A DNA stretch of 43,264 bases from NCBI RefSeq assembly GCF_004614165.1, contig NZ_SPVG01000275.1, forward strand, positions 1 to 43,264, given 5' to 3'. Below, in pieces: positions 26,639-34,708 of this stretch. The stretch's first letter is position 1. The number at the start of each line of letters is the position of its first letter. The position numbers and the translations under genes are program-made. Under the pieces are notes generated by a model. It was not told where the DNA came from, searched no databases, and was given only the letters and a program-made list of their open reading frames with translations. Source of the DNA: Duganella callida. Its GTDB lineage: Bacteria; Pseudomonadota; Gammaproteobacteria; Burkholderiales; Burkholderiaceae_D.

Positions 26639-27460
26639 TCACTTGGGTTGCGACGCGGGCGACCTTGCCGGCAAAAGCGGATCGAGCAACTGACCGCTCA
26701 TCGAGTCGGCCTGCGGGGTATCGGTGCCGTATTCGGCAGGCCAATGGCGCGGCAGATAATGCGTGCCGAAGATGCGGTCGAGCACCGGCAGCGTGGACGC
26801 ATAGTTGCGGTTGATATGGTCGTTGCGGCTGTGATGCCAGTGATGGAAGGCCGGCGTCGATACCAGCCATTCCAGCGGCCCCAGGCGCCAGCGCAGATTG
26901 GAATGGATGAAGAATCCCCACACCAGGCCGACGATCAGCAGCAGCACCGGGGCTGCGGCGCCGGCGTCCGGCCCAGCCAGTCCCAGCAGATACAGCGGCA
27001 CCAGGCCGAACAGCCGCGTCACCACCATGTCGACCGGATGGGTGCGGGTGTTGGCGAGGAAGTACAACTGCTCGGTGCTGTGATGCACCGCGTGGAACCT
27101 CCACAGCCAGGGGATTTCGTGACTCAGCCGGTGCCCCCAGTAAAAGCCGATCTCGCCCACCACGAACACCAGCGCGAGCCGCACCAGGCCGGGCAGCGAC
27201 TGCACCGCCGCAATCAGCCAGGACGGCACCAGATGTTGCGCGGCCACCGCCAGCAGCGCGGTCGGCACGCCGAGCACCACCACTGGCACCAGGCTGCTGA
27301 TCACGTAGTAGACGATGTCATGCCAGCGCTCGCGCCGCGGCCGCGGCGCGTGGCGTTCGCCGAAATAGCGTTCGAGCGGGACGAAGACGGCCGTCAGCAG
27401 CACCAGCCAGACGCACAGGCGCACGACGGCGCCAACGAATTCGTTCAGGGATGGATGCAT
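26639..27460 (-). CDS. Sterol desaturase/fatty acid hydroxylase family membrane protein
   Basis: This 273-residue integral membrane di-iron enzyme has four to five hydrophobic segments. The eight-His signature is clear: HRLSH, then HAVHHSTEQ, then HHWHHSRND, with NYASTLPVLDRIFGTHYLP closing the domain. The family (PF04116) hydroxylates or desaturates lipids using O2. Bacterial members act on fatty acids, hopanoid-like lipids, carotenoids or ether lipids; the substrate here cannot be told. A poor ribosome-binding site precedes ATG 27460. It is convergent with the haemoglobin/DUF1971 operon, with 42 bases between stops. Confidence 0.9.
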   Translation of the reverse strand: MHPSLNEFVGAVVRLCVWLVLLTAVFVPLERYFGERHAPRPRRERWHDIVYYVISSLVPVVVLGVPTALLAVAAQHLVPSWLIAAVQSLPGLVRLALVFVVGEIGFYWGHRLSHEIPWLWRFHAVHHSTEQLYFLANTRTHPVDMVVTRLFGLVPLYLLGLAGPDAGAAAPVLLLIVGLVWGFFIHSNLRWRLGPLEWLVSTPAFHHWHHSRNDHINRNYASTLPVLDRIFGTHYLPRHWPAEYGTDTPQADSMSGQLLDPLLPARSPASQPK

Positions 27461-27505
27461 GGCGGAGGTATGCTGGAAGAGATCGCGCGACTACCCGCGG
27501 CAGCG

Positions 27506-27554
27506 GAATCCACGGTCTATCCGAGCTTCCATGGATTCCCGCCTGCGCGGGAAT
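27506..27554. repeat. dRS3-like repeat (ATTCCC-N8-GGGAAT) with flanking inverted copy
   Basis: ATTCCCGCCTGCGCGGGAAT at 27535-27554 fits ATTCCC-N8-GGGAAT, the dRS3 form known from Neisseria and frequent in other betaproteobacteria. GGAATCCA (27506-27513) and TGGATTCC (27532-27539) form an outer 8-bp inverted repeat. It lies between the desaturase start and the PEP-CTERM stop. Confidence 0.6.
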
Positions 27555-27568
27555 GACAAGCAGTAGAC

Positions 27569-28306
27569 TCAGGCGCGCTTGGCGGCGCGGCGGCGCGCGG
27601 CATAACCGACCAGGCCGAGGCCGCCCAGCAGCATGCCCCAGGTGGCCGGCTCAGGGACGGCCGCGGTCAGCGAGACGCCATCCAGCAGCAGGAACGGTGG
27701 CGCACCCGGCGAACCCTTGGCCAGGAACGACAGCACTTCGCTGCCGCTGTTGGCGGTAAAGGTCATGCTGGAGGTCTGCCAGCCGCTGAAGCCGCCGCTG
27801 GCGATGCTCAGTGCGGTCGTATCCTTGGTGGCGCCGCCGAAGCCGACTTCCCAGAAGTTGGCCGTATTGGCGCCGTCGAAGCCGGTTTGCTGCGCCAGCG
27901 CGTACTGGAAGGTCAGCGTGTAGGTGCTGCCGACGGTCAGGCCGCTCACGGTCTGCGACAGCACGCCAGGCCAGTATTGCGAATCGGAGGCAAAGAAGTT
28001 GCCGCCGTTGGCCGAGGCGCTGTAGCCGTTGCCGTTGCCCTTCAGCCAGATGGCCGAGTCCCAGGTGTTGGCAATGGCGCTGTTGAGTACGAAGTTGTAG
28101 CCGCCGTCGTTGCCGTTGCTGCTGGTCCAGCCGGTCAGCGTGGTACGGTCGGCCGCGCTGGTCAGCGACGACGCCAGTTGCTTGTTGGTGCCGTTGGTGA
28201 CCTGTTCGAAATTGCCGTTGGTGACCAGGTTGGTGGCCGCCTCGGCGGTGCCTGTAGCAAACGCAGCCACGGCGGACAGGGACAACACGATAGATTTGAT
28301 GCGCAT
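27569..28306 (-). CDS. PEP-CTERM sorting-domain protein
   Basis: This 245-residue exported protein has a signal peptide (MRIKSIVLSLSAVAAFATGTAEAA). A Ser/Thr/Gly/Asn-rich beta-sandwich follows, with carbohydrate-binding-like strands (NLVTNGNFEQV, LTGWTSSNGNDGG, GSTYTLTFQYALAQQ, GFSGWQTSSMTFTAN). The C-terminal tripartite signal is VPEPATWGMLLGGLGLVGYAARRRAAKR, consisting of PEP, a hydrophobic helix and a basic tail. Such proteins are processed by an exosortase (EpsH/XrtA type) and displayed or released with exopolysaccharide; no exosortase gene is in the window. The opening resembles choice-of-anchor domains. A hairpin-rich 5' region of about 190 bases precedes it. Confidence 0.93.
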   Translation of the reverse strand: MRIKSIVLSLSAVAAFATGTAEAATNLVTNGNFEQVTNGTNKQLASSLTSAADRTTLTGWTSSNGNDGGYNFVLNSAIANTWDSAIWLKGNGNGYSASANGGNFFASDSQYWPGVLSQTVSGLTVGSTYTLTFQYALAQQTGFDGANTANFWEVGFGGATKDTTALSIASGGFSGWQTSSMTFTANSGSEVLSFLAKGSPGAPPFLLLDGVSLTAAVPEPATWGMLLGGLGLVGYAARRRAAKRA

Positions 28307-28366
28307 AACGCTCCAGTTTTGACAGTAGTGGTGAATTAACTGCCGGCATGTTCTGGGCCGACGACA

Positions 28367-28386
28367 ATCCGACGACGGCGTCGGAT
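28367..28386. promoter_or_regulatory. Perfect hairpin ATCCGACG-ACGG-CGTCGGAT upstream of the PEP-CTERM gene
   Basis: Eight-base perfect arms (28367-28374 and 28379-28386) have a four-base loop, about 60 bases upstream of the PEP-CTERM start. It could be an mRNA leader hairpin or an operator. No T-run follows, so termination is unlikely. Confidence 0.4.
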
Positions 28387-28429
28387 CGGCAGGACGAGTT
28401 GAAATAACTCAAAAATTATTGCACTGAAG

Positions 28430-28446
28430 TTATTCTATCAGAATAA
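28430..28446. promoter_or_regulatory. AT-rich dyad TTATTCT-ATC-AGAATAA
   Basis: Seven-base perfect arms with a three-base centre lie about 125 bases upstream of the PEP-CTERM start and about 56 bases from the MATE stop, in the most AT-rich part of this intergenic region. It is a plausible regulator site within the PEP-CTERM promoter region; no clear -24/-12 or -35/-10 pair could be fixed. Confidence 0.35.
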
Positions 28447-28502
28447 ATCTGCAAGAAACTGAAATATTCCACAAAACAACTGGATTTACTTGAATGTAAC
28501 TA

Positions 28503-29885
28503 CTATCCCTCGACCACGATGGCGGGACGCAAGCGCTTGCGCGACGTGCGCGCGTGCGGCACCCAGGCGTGGGTCTGCCAGCGCCGCCACATGATCAGGC
28601 CGCGTATCCACTCGTCGGCCGCGTAGGCGACCCACACCCCCGGCAAGCCCCAACCGAGCACCACGCCCAGCAGCCAGCTGCCGCCGGCCAGCACGAACAG
28701 CATGGAAAACGCCCCCGCCATCACCGGGAAGCGGGCATCGCCGGCCGCGCGCAAGGCATTGATCACCACCAGATTGAAGGTGCGGCCCGGCTCCAGCACA
28801 ACGGTAATCCACAGCAGCAGCGCCCCCGCACGCAGAATCTCGGCATCCTGGGTGAACCAGCCCAGCAGCCAGCGGCCCAGCAAGGCGGCGCAGGCGGCGA
28901 TCAGCACACACACCACCAGCCCGCGCGCCAGCGCGCGCCTGACCACACGGTGCGCCTCGCGCAGCTCGCCGGCGCCGATCAGATAACCGACCACGATTTC
29001 CACCGCCAGACCGGTGGCGATGCTGAACATCATCACGCCCCCCATCAGCTGCAGCACATAGGCCTGCGTCGCCAGCGCCCGCGCGCCCAGCTCGGCCGCC
29101 GTCGCCACGCTGACCATGAAGGCCAGGCGCCAGGCGATGTTTTCCGCCGCGCCGGGCAGACCGATATGCAGCACCGCGCCCAGCTCGCGGCGCGGCAAGC
29201 GCCACCAGTCGTCGCGCCCGACGCTGATGCCCAGGTGCACCTTCCACATCAGCAGGTGCAGCGCCAGGCCCAGGGCGCGGCTGGCCGCCAGCGCCAGCGC
29301 GTAGCCCGGCAGACCCAGCGCCGGCAACGCACCCCAGCCGTACATCAGCGGGATCGCCAGTAGCAGATGCGAGACGTGCATGATGATCAGCACCACCAGC
29401 GTGTCGCGCGTGCGCAGGTGGGCGCGCATCACGCTGGCCATGGACGCATTCCACGCGTCCAGCAGCATCGCCGGCGCCAGCGCCATCAGGAACGGCGCGG
29501 CGATCGGGAACACCTGCGCCGGCGCGTTCAACAGGTGCAGCAGCGGTCCCGCCCCCAGCAGCGCCAATAGCCCGGTGATCGCGCCCAGCCAGGTGCTGGC
29601 GCCCACCACCGCGCAGGCCACGCGATTGGCCGCCGCGCGCTGTCCGCCGCCCAGATTCTGCGTGACCACCACGCTGACGCCGGCGCCGATGATGCGGAAC
29701 AGGATGAACAAGGTGGCCGACACCTGGCTGGCAATCGCAAACGCGCCGCCGTTTTCATCGGAAATCCGCGACGCCAGCGCCGTGCCGATCACGCTCGAGG
29801 CAATGCCCAGCCCCAGCTCCACCAGAAGCGGCCAGGCAAGGTTGAACATGGGCGGCGTGCTGGCCGGCTGGCGCAAGGATGACAT
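28503..29885 (-). CDS. MATE-family multidrug/metabolite efflux transporter
   Basis: This inner-membrane protein of about 460 residues has twelve hydrophobic segments in two homologous halves, typical of MATE antiporters that export cationic drugs or metabolites using Na+ or H+. LAWPLLVELGLGIASSVIGTALASRISDENGGAFAIASQ matches the conserved TM1-TM2 region. VVTQNLGGGQRAAANRVA and the second-half GLAVEIVVGYLIGAGELREAHRVVRRAL match the paired loop motifs (G-Q-x-x-G/A-A). An in-frame ATG at 29921 adds 12 residues, but it lies just beyond a TATAAA -10-like box and so may precede the transcript start. I therefore prefer ATG 29885. A LacI-type operator lies just upstream. Confidence 0.88.
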   Translation of the reverse strand: MSSLRQPASTPPMFNLAWPLLVELGLGIASSVIGTALASRISDENGGAFAIASQVSATLFILFRIIGAGVSVVVTQNLGGGQRAAANRVACAVVGASTWLGAITGLLALLGAGPLLHLLNAPAQVFPIAAPFLMALAPAMLLDAWNASMASVMRAHLRTRDTLVVLIIMHVSHLLLAIPLMYGWGALPALGLPGYALALAASRALGLALHLLMWKVHLGISVGRDDWWRLPRRELGAVLHIGLPGAAENIAWRLAFMVSVATAAELGARALATQAYVLQLMGGVMMFSIATGLAVEIVVGYLIGAGELREAHRVVRRALARGLVVCVLIAACAALLGRWLLGWFTQDAEILRAGALLLWITVVLEPGRTFNLVVINALRAAGDARFPVMAGAFSMLFVLAGGSWLLGVVLGWGLPGVWVAYAADEWIRGLIMWRRWQTHAWVPHARTSRKRLRPAIVVEG

Positions 29886-29931
29886 GGGCTGGGCTCGAAG
29901 AATATATTGCTTTGCGTCCATTTATACCATG

Positions 29932-29945
29932 TGGAAGCGCTTTCA
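29932..29945. promoter_or_regulatory. LacI-family-type operator TGGAAGCGCTTTCA
   Basis: This 14-base near-perfect palindrome is centred on CG (AAGCGCTT core) and fits the general LacI/GalR operator form. It lies just upstream of a TATAAA box (minus strand) of the MATE gene, where a repressor would block RNA polymerase. No LacI-family regulator is in the window, so the binding protein is unknown. Confidence 0.5.
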
Positions 29946-30015
29946 GCCCAGATATTTAAAAAAACTATCGGCGATTCAGATGAATCGGCGGCTTTCGCGA
30001 GCCAACAACGAAACC

Positions 30016-30066
30016 CGGGGACAGACCACAATTTCGCAATTATTCCAAAATCGTGGTCTGTCCCCG
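30016..30066. repeat. Long inverted repeat CGGGGACAGACCAC ... GTGGTCTGTCCCCG
   Basis: Two 19-base arms (30016-30034 and 30048-30066) pair with one mismatch around a 13-base loop. The GGGGACAGACCAC core is of the kind dispersed many times in Oxalobacteraceae genomes (recollection, untested). The right arm lies inside the 3' end of the LptA-like gene and supplies its last codons and stop. It may also serve as a terminator. Confidence 0.75.
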
Positions 30067-30636
30067 TTCTGTGGCGGTTGAAGGCGCGGCGGGCGACGGC
30101 TTGCGCGGCGGTTGTAGGACGATGGTGCCGCGGCGGTCGCGGTCGCCAGAGTCCGCGCCTGCGAGCTGGCTGACCCGATAGGTTTCTTCGCGCGAGTTGT
30201 AGACGATGTGCTCGCCCGTCACTTCGTCGGTGATCTCGCCATCGGCCGAGCGGCGCACTTCGGCTTCGCTGGACAGGTCGACGATGCCGCTCTGGTCATC
30301 GTAGACCACCCGCAGCGCCTCGCCCTCCATCCACAGATTGGCGCCGCCATCGCGCCTCTGGCGGAAGCGCACCGGCGGCTCGCCCGGCTGGGTGGTCATC
30401 ACCACGTGCTGATAGCCTGCGGCGTTTTCCGTCACCACGCCATGCTCGGCCTGGATCAGCAGCGTGCCGCGGCGGACTTCCACATTGCCGGTCAGTGTCG
30501 CAGACTTGCTCACCAGGCTGCCCGAACTGTCGCGCGCCCTGATCACGGTTTTCTGAAACGTGTCGGCGCGCTCGGCCTGCGCGGCGCAGGCGCCTATAAG
30601 CAGCGCGATAGTCAGGATTCGAGGGGTTCGGGTCAT
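30040..30636 (-). CDS. LptA-like (OstA) periplasmic protein, orphan copy
   Basis: This 198-residue protein has a signal peptide (MTRTPRILTIALLIGACAAQA) and an OstA/LptA beta-jellyroll: SKSATLTGNVEVRRGTLLIQAEHGVV, then MEGEALRVVYDDQSGIVDLSSEAEVRRS and VTGEHIVYNSREETYRVSQ. LptA carries lipopolysaccharide from the inner to the outer membrane. The usual lptA sits beside lptC and lptB; here it stands alone behind a chemoreceptor, so it may be a paralogue or a displaced copy. The last residues, roughly ERGQTTILE, are encoded by the arm of a long inverted repeat, so the natural C-terminus was probably altered by repeat insertion. The beta core appears intact. Confidence 0.82.
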   Translation of the reverse strand: MTRTPRILTIALLIGACAAQAERADTFQKTVIRARDSSGSLVSKSATLTGNVEVRRGTLLIQAEHGVVTENAAGYQHVVMTTQPGEPPVRFRQRRDGGANLWMEGEALRVVYDDQSGIVDLSSEAEVRRSADGEITDEVTGEHIVYNSREETYRVSQLAGADSGDRDRRGTIVLQPPRKPSPAAPSTATERGQTTILE

Positions 30637-30691
30637 GGCTCAACTATACAATCCTCGCGTGGTAAGCATGCTCACGCATTGTAACCAGTGG

Positions 30692-32326
30692 TTATGCCGC
30701 CTGCTCGAAGTCGTCCGGGTCGGCATCCGGCGCCGGCAGCGCGGCGCGGGCGGGCAACCGGCCGACGCTGTCCCAACTGCGCGCGTCGACCTTGAACGAC
30801 TGCACCAGCTGCGCCAGTTCGCGCGCTTGCGCCTGCATGGCTGCCGCCGCGGCGGCGGCCTGCTCCACCAGTGCCGCGTTCTGCTGGGTGACGTCGTCCA
30901 TGTCGCTGATGGCGCCGTTCACCTGTTCGATGCCGCTCTCCTGTTCGCTGCTGGCGGCGCTGATGGCGCCGATGATGGCCGTCACCTTCTGCACGCTGGA
31001 GACGATTTCGTCCATGGTGGCGCCGGCCGTTTCGGCCAGTTCGCTGCCGCTGGCCACGCGCGCGGCGGAATCGTTGATCAGTTTCTTGATTTCCTTCGCC
31101 GCTTCGGCCGAGCGCTGCGCCAGACTGCGCACCTCCCCGGCCACCACGGCAAAGCCGCGGCCCTGCTCGCCAGCACGGGCCGCTTCCACCGCCGCATTCA
31201 GCGCCAGGATATTGGTCTGAAACGCGATGCCATCGATGACGCTGGTGATGTCGACGATCCGCTGCGCATACTGGTTGATGGTGGCCATGGTGCGCACCAC
31301 CTCGGACACCACCTGCCCGCCCCTGCCGGCCACCGCCGACGCCGACAGCGCCAGCTGGTTGGCCCGGCGCGCGTTGCCGCTGTTCTGACGCACCGCCGCC
31401 GTCAGTTCCTCCATCGCCGACGCGGTTTCCTCCAGCGCGCCGGCCTGATGCTCGGTGCGGCGCGACAGGTCCATGTTGCCGCTGGCGATTTCACGCGAGG
31501 CGGTGTCGATCGCCACCGCGCCGTCGCGCACCCGGCCGACGGTGTCGGCCAGGCGCGAGGTCATGTGGCTGAGCGCATCGAACAGTTTGCCGATCTCGTC
31601 GCTGCGGCCGTGTGCGATGGCCACGTGCAGCTCGCCGGCCGCCACCTGCTCGGCCAGGTCCACCGCCTGCGTCAGCGGCCGCACGATGCCGCGTGTGAGC
31701 AGCCACGCCAGCAGCGCCCCCAGCGCTAGCGTCGCCACACCCAGGCCGATCAGCAGCGCGCGGCTGCCCTGGAACTGGCGGTCCGAGCGCTCAGCCAGCG
31801 CCGTCGCCTGGCGGGTCTGATGGTCCAGCAACTGCTCCAGCGCGCCGGTGTAAGCCTTGAACACGGCCGGCCACTGGTTATCGAGCAGATCGCCGACTTC
31901 CTGCACCCGGCCGCTGTCCTTGAACTTGAACATGTCGGCGCGCAGGGCCAGGAAGGCGGCCTTCTTCTGCGCCACCGCCTTCAGCAGCGTCGCCTCGCCG
32001 CCCTCGGCCGGCATGGCGACCAGCTTGCGCTCCATCTCGGCCGCCACCTGCTCGCCGGCGGTCAGCTGGGCCTGGAAAATGTCGCCCACCTCCAGGCTGT
32101 CGCTGCGGCCGATCGACATCGCGCGCAAGCCGTTCAACTCGGTCACGCCGAGCAGCTCGGACGTCAGCTGCTGCCGCGCCAGCTTTTCATGCACCAGGTT
32201 GGACGCCGTGTCGTTGGCCGTCTGCAGCCGCCAGATCGACACCGCCGACATGCAGGCCATTACAAACATCAGGACCGCGAACGACGCCACCACGCGCATG
32301 CCGGTATTCAACTGAGGGAATTTCAT
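30692..32326 (-). CDS. Methyl-accepting chemotaxis protein (second copy)
   Basis: This 544-residue chemoreceptor has TM1 (residues ~12-32, [21 protein letters not shown]), a periplasmic four-helix-bundle-like sensor, and TM2 (~190-210, [21 protein letters not shown]). HAMP ([21 protein letters not shown]) and the signalling hairpin follow, with tip [37 protein letters not shown] and methylation-type pairs ([22 protein letters not shown]). The cytosolic half is closely similar to the 5756-7372 receptor, whereas the sensor halves differ, so the two should detect different ligands. There is no CheR-binding tail. ATG 32326 is chosen over an upstream frame start at 32356. It is divergent from the siaA-like gene. 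Confidence 0.92.
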   Translation of the reverse strand: MKFPQLNTGMRVVASFAVLMFVMACMSAVSIWRLQTANDTASNLVHEKLARQQLTSELLGVTELNGLRAMSIGRSDSLEVGDIFQAQLTAGEQVAAEMERKLVAMPAEGGEATLLKAVAQKKAAFLALRADMFKFKDSGRVQEVGDLLDNQWPAVFKAYTGALEQLLDHQTRQATALAERSDRQFQGSRALLIGLGVATLALGALLAWLLTRGIVRPLTQAVDLAEQVAAGELHVAIAHGRSDEIGKLFDALSHMTSRLADTVGRVRDGAVAIDTASREIASGNMDLSRRTEHQAGALEETASAMEELTAAVRQNSGNARRANQLALSASAVAGRGGQVVSEVVRTMATINQYAQRIVDITSVIDGIAFQTNILALNAAVEAARAGEQGRGFAVVAGEVRSLAQRSAEAAKEIKKLINDSAARVASGSELAETAGATMDEIVSSVQKVTAIIGAISAASSEQESGIEQVNGAISDMDDVTQQNAALVEQAAAAAAAMQAQARELAQLVQSFKVDARSWDSVGRLPARAALPAPDADPDDFEQAA

Positions 32327-32430
32327 GATTCTCGATGGGTAAAGTGCGTTGCGCACGAATTCTCACCAATTTACACAGCGAATGTGACGGCGATGTTACC
32401 GCAAGGCAATTAGAGCAATATTCTTTTCTT

Positions 32431-32459
32431 TTGGTTAAGATGTAATGATCCGGTAACAA
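32431..32459 (+). promoter_or_regulatory. Probable sigma-70 promoter of the siaABCD-like operon
   Basis: TTGGTT (32431-32436) and TAACAA (32454-32459) are separated by 17 bases and lie about 49 bases before the GTG start of the first gene. An AAAGG ribosome-binding site follows at 32494-32498. Confidence 0.5.
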
Positions 32460-32507
32460 TTTCCTATTAGCATGTGGGCCACCTGTGTTCAATAAAGGTT
32501 CCCGGCC

Positions 32508-33731
32508 GTGGAGTTCAATGCCTCTCGTTTGCACCTGCCCCGTTTTCGCCTGTCCGTCGCTGCCGACCTGTGCGTGGAGACGATTTCGGTCCTGTCCGAC
32601 GCCAGCAATTTCGCCGTGCTGGAACTGTTCACCGAACGCCGTGACCTGATGAGCCTGCCGGTGATCGAGGCCGGCCGCCCGATCGGCCTGATCAGCCGCA
32701 ACATCTTCATGTCGCAGATGTCCAAGCCGTTTTACCACGAGCTGTACGGCAAGAAGAGCTGCATCGCCTTCATGGACAAGGAACCCCTGATCGTCGACGC
32801 CAACATCAGCATCGAGGCGCTGACCTTCCGCGCGGTGGAGTCGGGCGAGAAGGCGCTGGCCGACGGCTTCATCGTCACGCGCGACGGCGTGCTGGCCGGC
32901 GTCGGCTTCGGCCTGCAGCTGATGAACGTGGTGGCCAACATGCAGGCCGAGAAAAACCGCCAGATCATGCACAGCATCGATTACGCCAGCGTGATCCAGC
33001 GCTCGCTGCTGCGCACCTCCAACCTGGCGCTGGCCGACGCGCTCGACGACGCCCACCTGGAATGGCAACCGCGCGACGTGGTCGGCGGCGATTTCTACCA
33101 CTTCGCCCACTACGAGGACGGCTGGTTCGCCGCGATCGCCGACTGTACCGGCCATGGCGTGCCGGGCGCCTTCATGACGCTGATCTCCTCGTCCACGCTG
33201 ACCCAGGCGATCCAGCAGCTGGGGCCGCGCGACCCGGCGCGCCTGATCGCCGAAGTCAATCGCGGCGTCAAGGGCTTGCTGGGTCAGATCGAAGGCCATG
33301 GCAGCGCCGAATCCAACGACGGCATGGACGCCGCCTTCCTGTGGTTCGACCACGCCACACGTCAGCTGCACTTCGCCGGCGCCAAGCTGTCGCTGTTCCA
33401 GCTCGATCCCGACCAGCAGGCGGTGCAGACGGTGGATGGCGAACGCATGGGCGTCGGTTATATCGATACGCCGATGGACTACCGCTGGACCAATAAAGTC
33501 ATCGCCATCCCCGAAGGCGGCCTGCTGTTCCTGACCACCGATGGCCTGATCGACCAGATCGGCGGCGCCAAGGACATCGCCTACGGCAAGCGCCGCATGC
33601 GCGACGTGCTGCTGGCCCGGCGCACCGAGTGCGCGCGCCACGTGGCGCAGGCCATGCTCGACGATTACACCGCGTGGCAGGGCGACCAGCCGCGCCGCGA
33701 CGACCTCACCTTTTTCTGTTTACGCCCCTGA
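32508..33731 (+). CDS. siaA: SiaA-like PP2C/SpoIIE protein phosphatase with N-terminal CBS-like region
   Basis: This 407-residue protein starts at GTG 32508. The C-terminal PP2C/SpoIIE domain (~180-405) has all metal-binding pieces: DVVGGDFYHF, IADCTGHGVPGAFMT, DGMDAAF, FLTTDGLIDQ and RRDDLTFF. In Pseudomonas, SiaA dephosphorylates SiaC so that SiaC can activate the cyclase SiaD. The gene order here (phosphatase, SiaB, SiaC, GGDEF) is the same, hence the symbol. Unlike the membrane-bound SiaA, the N-terminal ~150 residues lack membrane helices. They instead look like a CBS-type pair (LMSLPVIEAGRPIGLISRNIF; LADGFIVTRDGVLAGVGFG), suggesting a cytosolic ligand signal. The promoter lies immediately upstream. 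Confidence 0.85.
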   Translation: MEFNASRLHLPRFRLSVAADLCVETISVLSDASNFAVLELFTERRDLMSLPVIEAGRPIGLISRNIFMSQMSKPFYHELYGKKSCIAFMDKEPLIVDANISIEALTFRAVESGEKALADGFIVTRDGVLAGVGFGLQLMNVVANMQAEKNRQIMHSIDYASVIQRSLLRTSNLALADALDDAHLEWQPRDVVGGDFYHFAHYEDGWFAAIADCTGHGVPGAFMTLISSSTLTQAIQQLGPRDPARLIAEVNRGVKGLLGQIEGHGSAESNDGMDAAFLWFDHATRQLHFAGAKLSLFQLDPDQQAVQTVDGERMGVGYIDTPMDYRWTNKVIAIPEGGLLFLTTDGLIDQIGGAKDIAYGKRRMRDVLLARRTECARHVAQAMLDDYTAWQGDQPRRDDLTFFCLRP

Positions 33732-33743
33732 GAGGAACACGAA

Positions 33744-34301
33744 TTGTTGTACAAGGAATTTAGCGAGTTCTATGAGGTGGCGCGCAAGCGCCACATCATC
33801 TTTTTCTATGTGGGCTATTTTTCGCAGCACGTGGTGGCGGCGATTTCCGAGACCATCAAGGCGCGCCTGGACACGGCCGGCGCCGCCGGGCCGACGCGCC
33901 GCCGCATCTTCTCCTCGTTCGTCGAAATGTCGCAGAACATCATGCACTATTCCTCCGACACGCTGACGCCGGCGTCGCAGACGGACAACCAGATCCGCCG
34001 CGGCTCGTTCTGCATCGGCACCAAGGGCGACAGCTTCTTCCTGCTGTGCGCCAACCCGGTCGACAGCGACAACGTCGAGCGCATCCGCAGCCGCCTCGAC
34101 CCGCTGCACACCATGACCATGGAAGAGATCAAGTCCGCTTACAAGAAGGCGCTGCGCGAAGAAACGCCGGCCGACAGCAAGGGCGCGGGCCTGGGCTTCC
34201 TGACCATGGCGCGCGACGCCAGCGAGCCGCTGGAATTCGAGTTCGTGCCGGACGAGCAGAATCCGGAAGACACGATTTTCTGCATCAAAGCCATCATCTG
34301 A
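33744..34301 (+). CDS. siaB: SiaB-family protein kinase
   Basis: This 185-residue protein starts at TTG (33744, with AGAGGA seven bases upstream; a second TTG follows directly). It matches the SiaB family, GHKL-like kinases. SSFVEMSQNIMHYSS supplies the N-box Asn, and SKGAGLGFLTMARD the glycine-rich ATP lid. In Pseudomonas aeruginosa, SiaB phosphorylates SiaC and opposes SiaA. It lies 12 bases after the phosphatase gene and 20 bases before siaC. There is no membrane segment. The assignment rests on both sequence and the conserved four-gene order. Confidence 0.88.
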   Translation: MLYKEFSEFYEVARKRHIIFFYVGYFSQHVVAAISETIKARLDTAGAAGPTRRRIFSSFVEMSQNIMHYSSDTLTPASQTDNQIRRGSFCIGTKGDSFFLLCANPVDSDNVERIRSRLDPLHTMTMEEIKSAYKKALREETPADSKGAGLGFLTMARDASEPLEFEFVPDEQNPEDTIFCIKAII

Positions 34302-34321
34302 GCATCGACAAGAGAACTAGA

Positions 34322-34708
34322 ATGGAACCACTTTTCATCGCCGCCTCGCCTACTTCGCCGGAAATCGACTTCCGCTTTGACCAGCACACGCTGTCGATCA
34401 AGGGCGAATCCTATCCCGAGAACGCGGCCGCCTTCTACGGCCCGCTGATCGCCCGCGTGCAGACCTACCTGGAGCAATGCAGCGAGGCCGAGATCACCGT
34501 CAACGTCTCGCTGGCCTACTTCAACAGCTCCAGCACCAAGATGCTGTTCACCTTCTTCGAGGCGCTGAACAACGCCGCCATGGCGGGCAACCACGTGCGC
34601 CTGAACTGGTACCACGACGAAGACGACGATACCATCCTCGAATTCGGCCAGGAACTGCACGATGATTTCGGCGCGCTCGACTTCCAAGACCACGCAGTGA
34701 GCAACTGA
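34322..34708 (+). CDS. siaC: SiaC-family regulatory phosphoprotein (DUF1987)
   Basis: This 128-residue soluble protein resembles anti-sigma-antagonist-type phosphoproteins. The conserved centre VNVSLAYFNSSSTKMLFTFFEAL carries the Ser/Thr cluster; in the Pseudomonas protein a Thr at the equivalent place is phosphorylated by SiaB and dephosphorylated by SiaA. Only the unphosphorylated form binds and stimulates the diguanylate cyclase SiaD. The acidic end (NWYHDEDDDTILEFGQELHDDF) is also family-typical. Its TGA overlaps the siaD-like ATG by one base (TGATG), so the regulator and its target are translationally coupled. Confidence 0.9.
   Translation: MEPLFIAASPTSPEIDFRFDQHTLSIKGESYPENAAAFYGPLIARVQTYLEQCSEAEITVNVSLAYFNSSSTKMLFTFFEALNNAAMAGNHVRLNWYHDEDDDTILEFGQELHDDFGALDFQDHAVSN

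Noticed and set aside
28307-28502. Sigma-54 (-24/-12) promoter for the PEP-CTERM gene
   Set aside because: No GG-N10-GC pair in a suitable context on the minus strand.
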